A stretch of DNA of 64,000 bases from a cyanobacterium PCC 7702 (GTDB lineage Bacteria > Cyanobacteriota > Cyanobacteriia > Cyanobacteriales > Nostocaceae): the NCBI GenBank assembly GCA_000332255.1, contig KB235926.1:2801777-2865776 (forward strand), given 5' to 3'. Under the pieces are notes generated by a model, which saw only the letters and a list, made by a program, of their open reading frames with translations, searched no databases and was not told the origin of the DNA. Below are positions 28,165 to 38,020 of the stretch, one piece after another. Each line of letters begins with the position of its first letter. Positions within the stretch are counted from its first letter, which is position 1. The translations under genes were made by a program, and so were the position numbers.

Positions 28165-30777
28165 GTGACCCAGGAATTTCATCTTTCCGTAACTTTAGTA
28201 GGGCAAAATGACTACTTGGTGCGGACAGAACAAGTCGCGCCTGGGGTGCCATTGGCAGAAGAACTGGTGAGCTGGCCTGTGGATGATTGGTTGACAGCTG
28301 CCAGTCATTTGATGAATGACCCGTTGCAGTCGGTGTTGCAGGGAGATGGAATCGCAATCAACTCCGTCAACTTAGTAGCGTTGGGCAAGCAACTGTATAA
28401 CAAGCTGTTTCAAGGCACTCTCAGAGATAGTTGGATTACTGCTCAAGGTATAGCTCAAAACCACCAAGAAGTACTGCGCCTGCGTCTGGGTTTTAAGGAC
28501 CCTACTTTAGCACGTTTGCCTTGGGAAGTGATGCATGCAGGCGATCGCCCTATTGCAACTGGACCCGACATAGCTTTTTCTCGCTATCAAAGTGGGATGA
28601 GCGGGGTATCTCGCCTACCAACAACAAGTATGCCCGCGCCAGCAGACAACGGTGGCATTAGGGTATTGATGGTGATTTCTTCCCCTACAGACCAAGCGCG
28701 TTTAGACCTACTCAAACAAGAAGCAATTAAACTGCAAGAAGAACTTCACCAAATAGCACCGCGGTTTGGCGAAGCCGGTAATTTTGTCCAGGAAATCGAT
28801 CTGACCTTGTTAGAACAACCAGGACGAGAAGAATTAACACAAGCCTTAGAACAAGGAAGATTTCACATTCTGCACTACTCCGGTCATAGCAATGTCGGTC
28901 CTCGGGGTGGGGAAATTTATCTTGTCAGCAGAAGAACTGGTTTAACAGAAACCCTTTGCGGAGATGACTTGGCTGGGTTGCTTGTCAACAATAACATTCA
29001 AATAGCTGTGTTTAACTCTTGCTTGGGAGCGTACACAGCTGGTGGTAACCACGGCGGTGCGTGGGGTGAGCGCAATTTGACAGAAAGCTTGGTCAAACGG
29101 GGTATCAAGGGCGTTTTGGCAATGTCAGAACGCATCCCCGATGAAGTGGCCCTAACCCTAACACAATTGTTCTATCGTAATTTAGCAGTAGGATACCCTG
29201 TGGATTTGTGCGTGAGTCGAATGCGGCAAGGATTGATTTCCGCCTACGGTTCCCACCAGATGTACTGGGCATTACCGATTTTATATCTCCAGCGTGAATT
29301 TGACGGTTATCTCAACTCGGAAACGTACCTGCCTCCCACAGGACAATTCTACCAGGAGTACGATTCTACCTTCGGGGCAACTGCAACGATTTTCTCAACA
29401 GGGACGGATGATGTGGACATAACCCACGGCGTCGTTGACGATCTCGTACCTTCAAGCTTGACACGAGATCCTTGGGAATTGGATTGGTGGGGTGAAGATG
29501 GTTGGGGCGATTTAGCAGATGAAATCGAGCAAGAGGATTCTAGCTACGCCGAAGATAGTGCGATCGTTTCTGATTTATTTGGCCAGCTAGATCGATACGA
29601 AAGTTTCCATGACCCCGCGCAACCCTACAAGCAAGCGCCACAAGTAGGGGAAGACCCTGGGGATTCGTCGCCAAAACTCAACCTCAGTCAAAAAAAAACA
29701 GACAATGTCCTCGGCGAACAACTCCAGCAACAAAAAAGGCATTCCAGCGATGACAAAACCGCTGTAACAAAAGACGGGCAAAATTCTTTGCCTTTATCAG
29801 CTCCAGAAACGTCACCACAATTTCTTAATGTCGGTCAAAAAGCCAATGACAGTCTCTCCAAATCAACAAAAGCGCCCTCAGCGTCGTCTTTACCAGGAAA
29901 TACTCGCAAACAACGCCTGCAACAAAGGTTTTGGTGGAGAATTGCAATTTTGGGAGCTAGCGCTTTAGCTGCAGCAGTCGGTTTTCTTTGGTGGTGGAAA
30001 AGTCAACAACAATCAAAACTGGTCCAGGTTCCCCTAGTTGCTACGACTAGCTTCCAACCCCACCAAAAAAGTTCCAGACGGAATTTAGCCTCTGAGGAAA
30101 CTGCCATTGTCACGGCTTATGCTATGGAAAAATTGAGCAAGGGAGATTTACAAAACGGGCTTTTCGCTGTGGAAGAATTATTAAATCGCAATGCTCTTTC
30201 TCATGCCAAATCTGCCCTTGCTTTAGTTCCCAACCAGCAAATTGACAATTCATTTGTTAACTTTTTGAGGGGACGCTTAGCCTGGCAGTTCGTGCAAACA
30301 GGAGATAAAAACTACAGTGTTGATGATGCCCGCCGTTACTGGGAAAATGCTGTTAAAGCCGAACCAGATTCTCTTTTATACTCTAATGCTTTGGGTTTTG
30401 CTTATTATGCCCAAGGTAATCTGGATCGCGCTAATGATTCTTGGTTTAAAGCTTTAAATGCAGCTATCAAACAACAAAATACTTCCAATACTGCGAGAGT
30501 AACTAATACGCAACTGCATCAGGGTACTTTAACTGCTTATGCAGGTCTGGCAATAGGTTTGTATAAATCTGCTCGGAATCAACCAGATTCTAAACAGCAG
30601 CGGTATATTAATGAAGCCATCAAGCTGCGTCAAATGGTACTAAAGGAAGATGCGATTAACTTCCAACCCCAGAAATTAGCTAATGATTGGCTGTGGCCAG
30701 AAGAGGCGATCGCTGATTGGAAGTCTTTGCTGGAGTTACCTTCTTCGCCATCTTGGCAACAGCTTGGTAACAGGTAA
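28165..30777 (+). CDS. hetF: HetF, CHAT-domain (caspase-like) heterocyst differentiation protein
   Basis: An 870-residue protein. The N-terminal half holds a CHAT/caspase-like domain with the catalytic dyad His in HYSGHS (His241) and Cys in AVFNSC (Cys286). A Ser/Gln-rich low-complexity linker, a single membrane helix (about 590-611) and a helical TPR-like tail follow. HetF is required with HetR for heterocyst formation and affects HetR level and cell division. The upstream NsiR1-type repeats match the conserved hetF context. The start is GTG28165, with AGGAGG about 15 bases before it; an in-frame stop at 28150-28152 excludes longer starts. Confidence 0.85.
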   Translation: MTQEFHLSVTLVGQNDYLVRTEQVAPGVPLAEELVSWPVDDWLTAASHLMNDPLQSVLQGDGIAINSVNLVALGKQLYNKLFQGTLRDSWITAQGIAQNHQEVLRLRLGFKDPTLARLPWEVMHAGDRPIATGPDIAFSRYQSGMSGVSRLPTTSMPAPADNGGIRVLMVISSPTDQARLDLLKQEAIKLQEELHQIAPRFGEAGNFVQEIDLTLLEQPGREELTQALEQGRFHILHYSGHSNVGPRGGEIYLVSRRTGLTETLCGDDLAGLLVNNNIQIAVFNSCLGAYTAGGNHGGAWGERNLTESLVKRGIKGVLAMSERIPDEVALTLTQLFYRNLAVGYPVDLCVSRMRQGLISAYGSHQMYWALPILYLQREFDGYLNSETYLPPTGQFYQEYDSTFGATATIFSTGTDDVDITHGVVDDLVPSSLTRDPWELDWWGEDGWGDLADEIEQEDSSYAEDSAIVSDLFGQLDRYESFHDPAQPYKQAPQVGEDPGDSSPKLNLSQKKTDNVLGEQLQQQKRHSSDDKTAVTKDGQNSLPLSAPETSPQFLNVGQKANDSLSKSTKAPSASSLPGNTRKQRLQQRFWWRIAILGASALAAAVGFLWWWKSQQQSKLVQVPLVATTSFQPHQKSSRRNLASEETAIVTAYAMEKLSKGDLQNGLFAVEELLNRNALSHAKSALALVPNQQIDNSFVNFLRGRLAWQFVQTGDKNYSVDDARRYWENAVKAEPDSLLYSNALGFAYYAQGNLDRANDSWFKALNAAIKQQNTSNTARVTNTQLHQGTLTAYAGLAIGLYKSARNQPDSKQQRYINEAIKLRQMVLKEDAINFQPQKLANDWLWPEEAIADWKSLLELPSSPSWQQLGNR

Positions 30778-30868
30778 ACGGGCTACTAGTTACCAACAAA
30801 GCTTGTCCGCGATAATATATGATGGTAAATTTTTCTGTAGCTGCAATAACATGCTTGAGGTAACAATA

Positions 30869-31732
30869 ATGAGTCAAGCAGCACAGGCAAGGGCAGATAT
30901 TTGCAAATTTTCGACTGCAGAGGGTGAATACTGGTACGAAAAGGGTAAGCAGTTAGACAACCAACAGCGCTACGCAGAAGCAATTGAATGTTACGACAAA
31001 GCTTTGGCAGGTTGTGTGGATGGATACTGGATTTGGTACGACAGAGCTAGCGTGTTGCGGGAACTAGGGGAATACGAAGAAGCTATTGCCAGTTTTAACA
31101 AAGCACTGATATTCCGCCCCAACGATTACTGGGCTTTGTACAACCGAGGCTGCATTTTGCTAGAAGATCTAGACCGCTTTGAAGAAGCAATCGCTTCTTT
31201 CGACCAAACGATACAACTGCGTCCGAAAGACTATTGGTCATATTTTCGCAGAGGAGATGCCAAACGGCATCTGGGTCGCTACGAAGATGCCATTGCTGAT
31301 TATGACCGGGGTCTTGCTATCCGTCCCGATGATTATTGGGCGTGGTTTCGACGCGGAGATGCTTTCAGACATTTGGGCTATTACAACGATGCAGTGCGCA
31401 GTTATGACGAAGCCATAGCGATCGCCCCAGATGATTTTTGGGCCCACTATAAATTAGGAGATTGTTTTCGGTACCTAAAACGCTATCAAGCAGCTATTAC
31501 CAGCTATCAACAAGCTATCGAACTTAAACCGGATGATGAGTACGCTTGGTACAACTGTGCTTGCTGTGCGGCGATTTTGGGAAATATCTCCCTCGCAATA
31601 GAATGTCTAGAGTCGGCGTTGCTTATTAATCCTAATTTTCAACAACTGCTCCAAATAGACCCAGACTTACACTTAATTCGAGAGCGGGGACTTGTAGGAG
31701 ACTTGTTGCGGGAAATTAATTGCTTGAATTAA
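30869..31732 (+). CDS. TPR-repeat protein
   Basis: A 287-residue protein made of about six to seven tetratricopeptide repeats, recognisable by the recurring YEEAIASFNKAL-x-PND-Y-WA pattern. TPR stacks bind partner proteins; no catalytic domain is attached and no signal peptide is seen. The start is ATG30869 with GAGG eight bases upstream; the frame is open back into hetF. It follows hetF by 91 bases on the same strand, so joint transcription is plausible, and a role with HetF is a guess. Confidence 0.85.
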   Translation: MSQAAQARADICKFSTAEGEYWYEKGKQLDNQQRYAEAIECYDKALAGCVDGYWIWYDRASVLRELGEYEEAIASFNKALIFRPNDYWALYNRGCILLEDLDRFEEAIASFDQTIQLRPKDYWSYFRRGDAKRHLGRYEDAIADYDRGLAIRPDDYWAWFRRGDAFRHLGYYNDAVRSYDEAIAIAPDDFWAHYKLGDCFRYLKRYQAAITSYQQAIELKPDDEYAWYNCACCAAILGNISLAIECLESALLINPNFQQLLQIDPDLHLIRERGLVGDLLREINCLN

Positions 31733-31760
31733 GCGATAACTTTCTCAACGGAGGAGGAAA

Positions 31761-33089
31761 TTATCCCCATTGCTTGCTCAAACATTCAGCGATGCGCCGC
31801 GCTGCACCTGGTTTTCCCATACGCCGCAGTCCATTTTCCGCGATCGCCTGCAATTTCTCTTGGTGAGCAAAAAGCGATCGCACCACCTGTCCTACTTCCT
31901 GCGGTCGCTCTACTAAAATCACGCTTTTGCCTAAAAGACGGCTTTGTGCTTCTGCAAAAGCAGGAGTGAACTGCGGTCCTTCCCCGGGAATGGTGATAGC
32001 TGGTTTTCCTAAACCCACAAATTGCTCTGTCGCCGTTCCCGCCATGGCGATCGCTAAATCTCCCCAGTGCAGGCAGTCATTGTAGGCACTTTGTGTCAAA
32101 AGACAATAAGCATTATTTTGCTTGAATGTCAAGGCTTGGGAATCGCCAATTGGAATGGGAAATTGTGGGTGGGGATAAAAGTTATAGGATCTGAGAATGT
32201 GTTGGATAGTTTCCAGCTGCAGCTGAGGAGCGATGGCACCCAAAAACACTAAAGTCCTGCAAGCAACAGCAGACTGAAAATTTGATTCTTCTTGGAAAGC
32301 AGCTATCAATGCAGACACTGCTAGTAAAATTTTCTGCCAGTTGGTATAAGCTTCTGGAGGACGTGAACCAGGTAAAAGAGTTACAATCAGTGGCTGAGTT
32401 AATTTTAATTCGGGCTTGGCACCAGAAAAAGACGCTTCCAAACCATCCATCATGGAATTTCCCAAATCAAAAACCGGGATGGAAGACCACTGCTTTAGTA
32501 TCTTTGCAGTCAGGGAATCTCTGGGAAACACAGCTTTGCAACGGCGCTGGCTCATCAACCAACGTTCCCAAGGATGGTAGACCGAACCAGAAAAATTTTC
32601 CCACCTAGCAGTTTTGTGTTGGCGTGCTAACAAGCCATCTTCATCCCGCACGTAGTATTCTGATTTTGCCGTGCCAACAAAAGCATATTCGGCACCGCTC
32701 ATCCAGGCGAAGGCTAGCGGTATAATATCTCCAACAGCTAAAATGGCGACCTTGCCAATACCCGATCGTTTTTGAGCTTTTACCCAACTCCGTACAGCTT
32801 TAATTTGGCTGCAAGTCAGCTGCAACAAGCCTCCTTGCACATCTCGCAGTAATTGCTGCTTGTCCATGTAAATAAAGCCACCGGAAGGCATGGTTCGTAC
32901 GGAGGCGATGAGAGGAATATCTAATTTTTGGTAGGCGTGTCCTTCACCAACTAAAGGTAAAGCAAAAATTTCCGGCGCATGGGGTTGCTTTTTGAGTTCC
33001 TGCAAAATTCGGACTGCGATCGCATCCTCCCCATGGCCGTTACTTAAGGTTAAAAGCCGCAAGCAAGACAAGGAGGATACATCACTCAT
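31761..33089 (-). CDS. Lipid-A-disaccharide synthase-related protein
   Basis: A 442-residue GT-B-like protein of the cyanobacterial family related to LpxB (LTLSNGHGEDAIAVRIL near the start, and GTATEQFVGLGKPAITIPGEGPQF near the C-terminus). The latter resembles the nucleotide-sugar-binding end of LpxB and MurG. The true reaction is unknown; cyanobacteria have atypical lipid A, so it may act on another lipid-linked sugar. Confidence 0.8.
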   Translation of the reverse strand: MSDVSSLSCLRLLTLSNGHGEDAIAVRILQELKKQPHAPEIFALPLVGEGHAYQKLDIPLIASVRTMPSGGFIYMDKQQLLRDVQGGLLQLTCSQIKAVRSWVKAQKRSGIGKVAILAVGDIIPLAFAWMSGAEYAFVGTAKSEYYVRDEDGLLARQHKTARWENFSGSVYHPWERWLMSQRRCKAVFPRDSLTAKILKQWSSIPVFDLGNSMMDGLEASFSGAKPELKLTQPLIVTLLPGSRPPEAYTNWQKILLAVSALIAAFQEESNFQSAVACRTLVFLGAIAPQLQLETIQHILRSYNFYPHPQFPIPIGDSQALTFKQNNAYCLLTQSAYNDCLHWGDLAIAMAGTATEQFVGLGKPAITIPGEGPQFTPAFAEAQSRLLGKSVILVERPQEVGQVVRSLFAHQEKLQAIAENGLRRMGKPGAARRIAECLSKQWG

Positions 33090-33469
33090 AACAAATTAAC
33101 CTTTGATGCTAACTGTCTTTTCGGATAACAGCAATAAATTTGGTTATTCTTCCTACCCCCGCTTGCTTTTCTTCAGCTTCTTTTGTACTACAAGCTAATT
33201 TGATTTATTTAAGTGAGTATTTCCGCGACATTGTTTTGCTGCTGTGACTACCTAACATTCGGTAGCTTAGGAAAATTTTGACAACAAAAAGCAAGCAGGA
33301 AAAAGAATGACAAAGTTACAGGCAAATTGAGCAGATGTTCTTGAATATACCATAAATCCAGGATAAACAAGATTGGACGTTAGTATCGACCAAAATTTAA
33401 AATTTGAGATTTTTAATTTTAGATATCGAATGATGAGGTTAATAGTTTACCCTAATCTAAAATCTAAAA
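33090..33469. other. Divergent intergenic region
   Basis: About 380 bases between divergent genes. The stretch near 33397-33466 is rich in AAAATCTAAAATC-type low-complexity repeats common in cyanobacterial spacers. No RNA fold or ORF is evident. Confidence 0.4.
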
Positions 33470-35170
33470 ATGGATAGCCCAGACCTAAAATCAAAACTAC
33501 CAATCTCAAACATTATGCTAGCTGGTACAAAATTGCAGGGTGGGAAGTATACCTTAGATCGGGAAATTGGTCGGGGTGGCTTTGGCATTACCTTCAAAGC
33601 TACTCATCACTACCTAAATCAAGCCGTAGTGATTAAAACTCTAAACGAAAAACTCCGACAACATCCTGATTTTGCCAAATTTGAGCGCCAATTTCAGGAC
33701 GAAGCTCGGCGCTTGGCTACCTGCATCCACCCGCATATTGTCCGTGTTAGCGATTTTTTTGTGGAAGGCGGGCTCCCTTACATGGTAATGGAATACATCC
33801 CTGGGGAAACATTGGGACAAGCCTATGTGCTTCCGGGAATACCTTTAGCAGAACCAACGGCAATTCATTACATCCGTCAAATTGGCGCAGCATTGCAAGT
33901 AGTGCATCAAAATGGCCTGTTGCACCGGGATGTCAAGCCAGATAACATTATCCTTCGCCAAGGAACTCAAGAGGTAGTGCTGATTGATTTTGGCATTGCT
34001 CGAGAATTTAACAGCGGAGTTAGACAAACCCACACCGGAATAGTTTCTGAAGGTTACTCGCCTATCGAACAGTATTTGTCGCACGCACCGCGAACTCCCG
34101 CTACCGACGTTTACGGTTTAGCAGCAACGCTGTATTCGCTGTTAACAGCACAAGTACCCATGTCGGCGCTGCTGCGCGATCGCGAACAAATGCCTACTCC
34201 TCGGGAGCTGCAACCTCACCTTAGTGCTGCTGTTAATCAAGCGGTGATGCGTGGAATGGCTATTGAAGCCAAGTTTCGTCCCCAAACAGTGCAAGAGTGG
34301 TTGCAACTTTTACCGGATGAAGGGAAAAATCCTTTACCGCCGACAGCAGTCACCCAAACTGTACCAACAATTAATTTATCACTTCAGCAGCAGGAAAATT
34401 CCTCCTCCCAAAAGGGTAAAGGTCGAAAAGAAATTTTTGTACCCCTGTTGAAACTCGCTCGCATCCACCAGCTACAGCTGGGGCGATCGCCAAAAATCTT
34501 TGTCAGTGTCGCTATTGCTGTAGCGGCAGCAACAGCAGGCTACAGTGTTACTAACATGCTCTCCAAACCTCCCCAACCCATTTCAGAACAATCTCCTCAG
34601 CAAACCCCAAATACCACACCCTCCCCCACAACCTCCCAACCTCACACTCCCACAAACCCAAAAGCAGATACTACCACTACCTCTACTTCCTCCAGACGCA
34701 GCAGCAGGCGCGCTCGTCGCGTTTATTTACAAGCACCTTCCACTCCACCACCAGCAACATCCAGAATTAATCCGGAATCAAAACAATTCCAGCGTCGACC
34801 TTCACACGCAACAACACCAGATGATACTCCTAGTACTTCTTCTTCCTCACCATCCTTACTAGAAAAATTACGCGCCATCCGAGACTCTCGCCGAACTCCT
34901 GCTTCTACATCTTTAGAAGAAAAATCACCATCACCATCTTCTAGTGAATATGTTCCCTCCCAGCCAAAGGTGAAAGAATCTGATGCCATTGTTGTACCAA
35001 CAGTCACGCAAACGAGAGAATTCAAGCAGTCAAACTTTCCTGCTCTCCAAGTTCCCACCCAGGAAATCAAACAAAATGCCAATACCAACAGCCAACTTGT
35101 TCTTCCTAAAAACAAAATTAAAGAATATACGGATACACAAAAACCAAAACTTGATAACAATCAATTTTAG
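33470..35170 (+). CDS. Ser/Thr protein kinase, membrane-anchored
   Basis: A 566-residue Hanks-type kinase. The glycine loop IGRGGFGIT (33-41), Lys56, HRDVKPDN (152-159) and DFG (173-175) are all present, so the enzyme should be active. One membrane helix (about 345-362) is followed by a 200-residue Ser/Thr/Pro/Gln-rich tail without a recognised sensor fold, probably periplasmic. The start is ATG33470, or ATG33515, which would drop a nonconserved 15-residue leader. The catalytic domain alone is typical of the cyanobacterial Spk group. Confidence 0.88.
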   Translation: MDSPDLKSKLPISNIMLAGTKLQGGKYTLDREIGRGGFGITFKATHHYLNQAVVIKTLNEKLRQHPDFAKFERQFQDEARRLATCIHPHIVRVSDFFVEGGLPYMVMEYIPGETLGQAYVLPGIPLAEPTAIHYIRQIGAALQVVHQNGLLHRDVKPDNIILRQGTQEVVLIDFGIAREFNSGVRQTHTGIVSEGYSPIEQYLSHAPRTPATDVYGLAATLYSLLTAQVPMSALLRDREQMPTPRELQPHLSAAVNQAVMRGMAIEAKFRPQTVQEWLQLLPDEGKNPLPPTAVTQTVPTINLSLQQQENSSSQKGKGRKEIFVPLLKLARIHQLQLGRSPKIFVSVAIAVAAATAGYSVTNMLSKPPQPISEQSPQQTPNTTPSPTTSQPHTPTNPKADTTTTSTSSRRSSRRARRVYLQAPSTPPPATSRINPESKQFQRRPSHATTPDDTPSTSSSSPSLLEKLRAIRDSRRTPASTSLEEKSPSPSSSEYVPSQPKVKESDAIVVPTVTQTREFKQSNFPALQVPTQEIKQNANTNSQLVLPKNKIKEYTDTQKPKLDNNQF

Positions 35171-35442
35171 TTAAAGTTTATCATCAAAAAAAATAGCGCA
35201 CCTCCAGCTAAGATAAGTTGACGGCATTAATTTTGCTGGTCAAAATATTCTACTAGTTTAGATACATTAGAAAACAGATATAAACAAGCAGAAAATAACT
35301 TGAAGTGATGCGGTCAAGTACTAAGCTTGATTATCTAGAGAAGTTTTCGCTTCACCTTTTTGCTTAAAATTGTCCATAAAGAGTATTTTTTTGTTTCTTG
35401 CTAACTTTAATATCCGATTCCTTACTGAGGAGTGTTTTCAGG

Positions 35443-36660
35443 ATGAAAAAAATTACTGTTTTTGCGACTGCCTTATTTACTTTTAGCAATCTACTACTTG
35501 CAGCCTGCGGTAATGCTAATATCAGCACAACCACTACGAATAATAGTAGCACCAAAGGAGTATCTGCTGCGATTCCCATCGGTATTGCCGTATCGCAAAC
35601 TAGTAATGTGGCATTACTTGGTCAAGAAGAAGTCGCTGGAGCTAAAATCGCGGAAAAATATTTCAACACTCGAGGAGGTGTTAACGGTACCCCCATTAAA
35701 TTAGTGTTCCAAGATGCGGGTGGTGACGAAAACAGTGCCATTAATGCTTTTCAAACATTAATTAACAAAGATAAGGTAGTGGGTATTGTTGGTCCGACCT
35801 TATCCCAACAAGCCTTCAGCGCCGATCCCATTGCCGATCGCGCTCAAGTACCAGTTATTGGCCCGTCTAATACTGCCAAAGGTATACCAGAAATAGGAGA
35901 CTACGTTGCGCGTGTATCCGCTCCTGTTTCTGTAGTTGCTCCTAACGCTGTTAAAGCAGCAATTCAAAAAAATCCTCGTCTGAAAAAAGTGGCAGTTTTT
36001 TATGCCCAAAACGATGCATTTAGTAAATCAGAAACAGAAATTTTTCAAAAAACCGTTCGGGATTTAGGATTAGATTTAATTACAGTACAAAAATTCCAAA
36101 CCACCGATACAGATTTTCAAGCTCAAGCTACTAACGCCCTCAATCTCAAACCAGATTTAATTATTATTTCCGGTTTGGCAGCTGATGGCGGAAACTTGAT
36201 ACGACAGCTACGAGAATTGGGTTATAAAGGCATAATAATTGGTGGCAACGGCTTGAATACTGCAAATGTATTTAAGGTCTGCAAGGCTTTGTGCGATGGC
36301 GTTATGATTGCTCAAGCTTACAGTCCCGAACATCCCGGTGAAATTAATCGGTCGTTTCGTCAAGCTTATCTTCAACAATATAAAACAGAACCACCGCAAT
36401 TTAGCGCCCAAACATTTACGGCCGTGCAAGTATTTGTAGAAGCATTAAAATCTTTGGATAAAAAGACTAAAATTAGTACTCTACCTTTGAAACAATTACG
36501 AATTCAGCTCAACAAAGAACTTTTAGCAGGAAAGTACGACACTCCTTTAGGTGAAATTGCTTTTACTCCTGAAGGCGAGGTGATTCAAAAAGAATTTTAT
36601 GTTGCTCAAATTAAAATGCAACCAAATGGCAATGATGGGAAATTTGCATTTTTAAAATAG
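35443..36660 (+). CDS. ABC transporter substrate-binding lipoprotein, branched-chain/neutral amino acid type
   Basis: A 405-residue type I periplasmic binding protein (LivK/NatB-like): lipoprotein signal with LLAAC (Cys near residue 20), then IPIGIAVSQTSNVALLGQE, VGIVGPTLSQQAF and PVIGPSNT segments of the Leu/Ile/Val-binding fold. The start ATG35443 is chosen over an open frame to 35398 because GAGGAG lies upstream. The permease starts 6 bases after it. Cyanobacterial N-I transport subunits are scattered, matching the missing partners here. Substrate inferred from family. Confidence 0.85.
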   Translation: MKKITVFATALFTFSNLLLAACGNANISTTTTNNSSTKGVSAAIPIGIAVSQTSNVALLGQEEVAGAKIAEKYFNTRGGVNGTPIKLVFQDAGGDENSAINAFQTLINKDKVVGIVGPTLSQQAFSADPIADRAQVPVIGPSNTAKGIPEIGDYVARVSAPVSVVAPNAVKAAIQKNPRLKKVAVFYAQNDAFSKSETEIFQKTVRDLGLDLITVQKFQTTDTDFQAQATNALNLKPDLIIISGLAADGGNLIRQLRELGYKGIIIGGNGLNTANVFKVCKALCDGVMIAQAYSPEHPGEINRSFRQAYLQQYKTEPPQFSAQTFTAVQVFVEALKSLDKKTKISTLPLKQLRIQLNKELLAGKYDTPLGEIAFTPEGEVIQKEFYVAQIKMQPNGNDGKFAFLK

Positions 36661-36666
36661 GTGGAG

Positions 36667-37617
36667 ATGAATATATCTTTAATTTTGCAACAATTTTTAA
36701 ACGGGTTATCTATTGGCAGCGTTTATGCTATTTTTGCTTTGGGATATACCCTGGTTTATTCGATTTTAGGCATTATTAATTTAGCTCACGGAGCCATTTT
36801 TACTCTAGGCGCCTATTTTACTTATGCGCTTATGGGTGGTAGGTTTGGATTTAACGGCTTGCTAGCCAATGCTGCCCTAGCCGTACAGCTACCATTTGCT
36901 CTGGCCTTGATTGTGGGAAGCATTTTAGCAGGATTGGTGGGAGTAGTAGTAGAGCGAATTGCTTTTTTGCCTTTGCGCCAACGCGGTTCCGACCCGTTGC
37001 TAACAGTAGTTTCTAGCTTGGGTGTAGCGGTGGTAATTGTCAATTTAATTCAATACCTTGTCGGGGCAGAAAGTTACACTTATCCGGAAAATACCTACGG
37101 CAATTTACCACCTGCTATTAACTTTGGCAGCGCAGACAATCCCATTCCCATCCGTACCGTACAGGTAGTGATTTTTATCGTCTCCGCGGTATTTGTGGCT
37201 ATCCTGACCTATTTTATCAATAACACCAAACACGGTAAGGCCATGCAGGCGATCGCCGAAGATGCAACTACTGCCAGTTTGTTGGGAATTAACTGCGATC
37301 GCGCCATTGTCTTCACATTTTTTATCAGCAGTTTCCTTGCAGGAGTAGCGGGTTCTTTAGTTGCCTCCAGTGTCAGCATCGCCGGCCCCTACTTTGGTAT
37401 TGCTTTTGGACTGCGAGGATTAGCGGTAATTGTCCTGGGCGGTTTGGGTAGTATTCCCGGTGCGGTTTTGGGAGGTTTGTTCATCGGAGTGGTAGAAGCG
37501 TTCGTTCCCGCACAATACTCTGGTTACAAAGACGCCGTTGCCTTTGGGATTCTGTTTATCATGCTTTTAGTCCGACCCCAAGGTTTGTTGGGACGGCGAT
37601 TAATTCAGAAAGTTTGA
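36667..37617 (+). CDS. Branched-chain amino-acid ABC transporter permease (LivH/NatD-like)
   Basis: A 316-residue inner-membrane permease with about eight helices. Family motifs are LSIGSVYAIFALGYTLVYSILGIINLAHG at the start (compare LivH) and GLRGLAVIVLGGLGSIPGAVLGG near the C-terminus. GTG36661 directly after the upstream stop is an alternative start. No LivM partner or ATPase genes follow, so the transporter must be completed by genes elsewhere. Confidence 0.9.
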   Translation: MNISLILQQFLNGLSIGSVYAIFALGYTLVYSILGIINLAHGAIFTLGAYFTYALMGGRFGFNGLLANAALAVQLPFALALIVGSILAGLVGVVVERIAFLPLRQRGSDPLLTVVSSLGVAVVIVNLIQYLVGAESYTYPENTYGNLPPAINFGSADNPIPIRTVQVVIFIVSAVFVAILTYFINNTKHGKAMQAIAEDATTASLLGINCDRAIVFTFFISSFLAGVAGSLVASSVSIAGPYFGIAFGLRGLAVIVLGGLGSIPGAVLGGLFIGVVEAFVPAQYSGYKDAVAFGILFIMLLVRPQGLLGRRLIQKV

Positions 37618-37646
37618 TATCTGCTATACTCAAGACTGGTAAAATC

Positions 37647-37937
37647 ATGCGATTAATTTTATACAGCAAACCGGGATGTCATTTGTGTGAAAGTTTACAA
37701 GAAAAACTACAACAAATTATCAAGACGCAAAAGTTTGCATCTTTACAGTTAGAAATTCGAGATATCACCACTCGTCAAGATTGGTTTGATACATATCAGT
37801 TAACAGTCCCGGTGATGTTCGCAGTCAAGTGTTCTACAGACACCAAACTCGACTTGGAAAAGATGCAATTGATACCCCGTCCTTCTCCCCGAGTTACGGT
37901 GCAGCAACTAGAAAAAATCCTGCAAAAGTATCTATAA
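37647..37937 (+). CDS. Glutaredoxin-like protein (DUF836 type)
   Basis: A 96-residue thioredoxin-fold protein starting MRLILYSKPGCHLC, with the redox pair Cys11 and Cys14 and the cis-Pro stretch VPVMFA. It resembles the small glutaredoxin-like DUF836 family. The frame is open from TTG37614, which overlaps the permease stop, so it is probably translated from the same mRNA. Function in the cell is unknown. Confidence 0.75.
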   Translation: MRLILYSKPGCHLCESLQEKLQQIIKTQKFASLQLEIRDITTRQDWFDTYQLTVPVMFAVKCSTDTKLDLEKMQLIPRPSPRVTVQQLEKILQKYL

Positions 37938-38020
37938 AAAGTGTTTGTAGAAACATTTGTACAAACAAAAAATATAAGGCAGAATAAAGCCCAAGAAAAT
38001 TCTGTGACGAGGTTCCCAAC

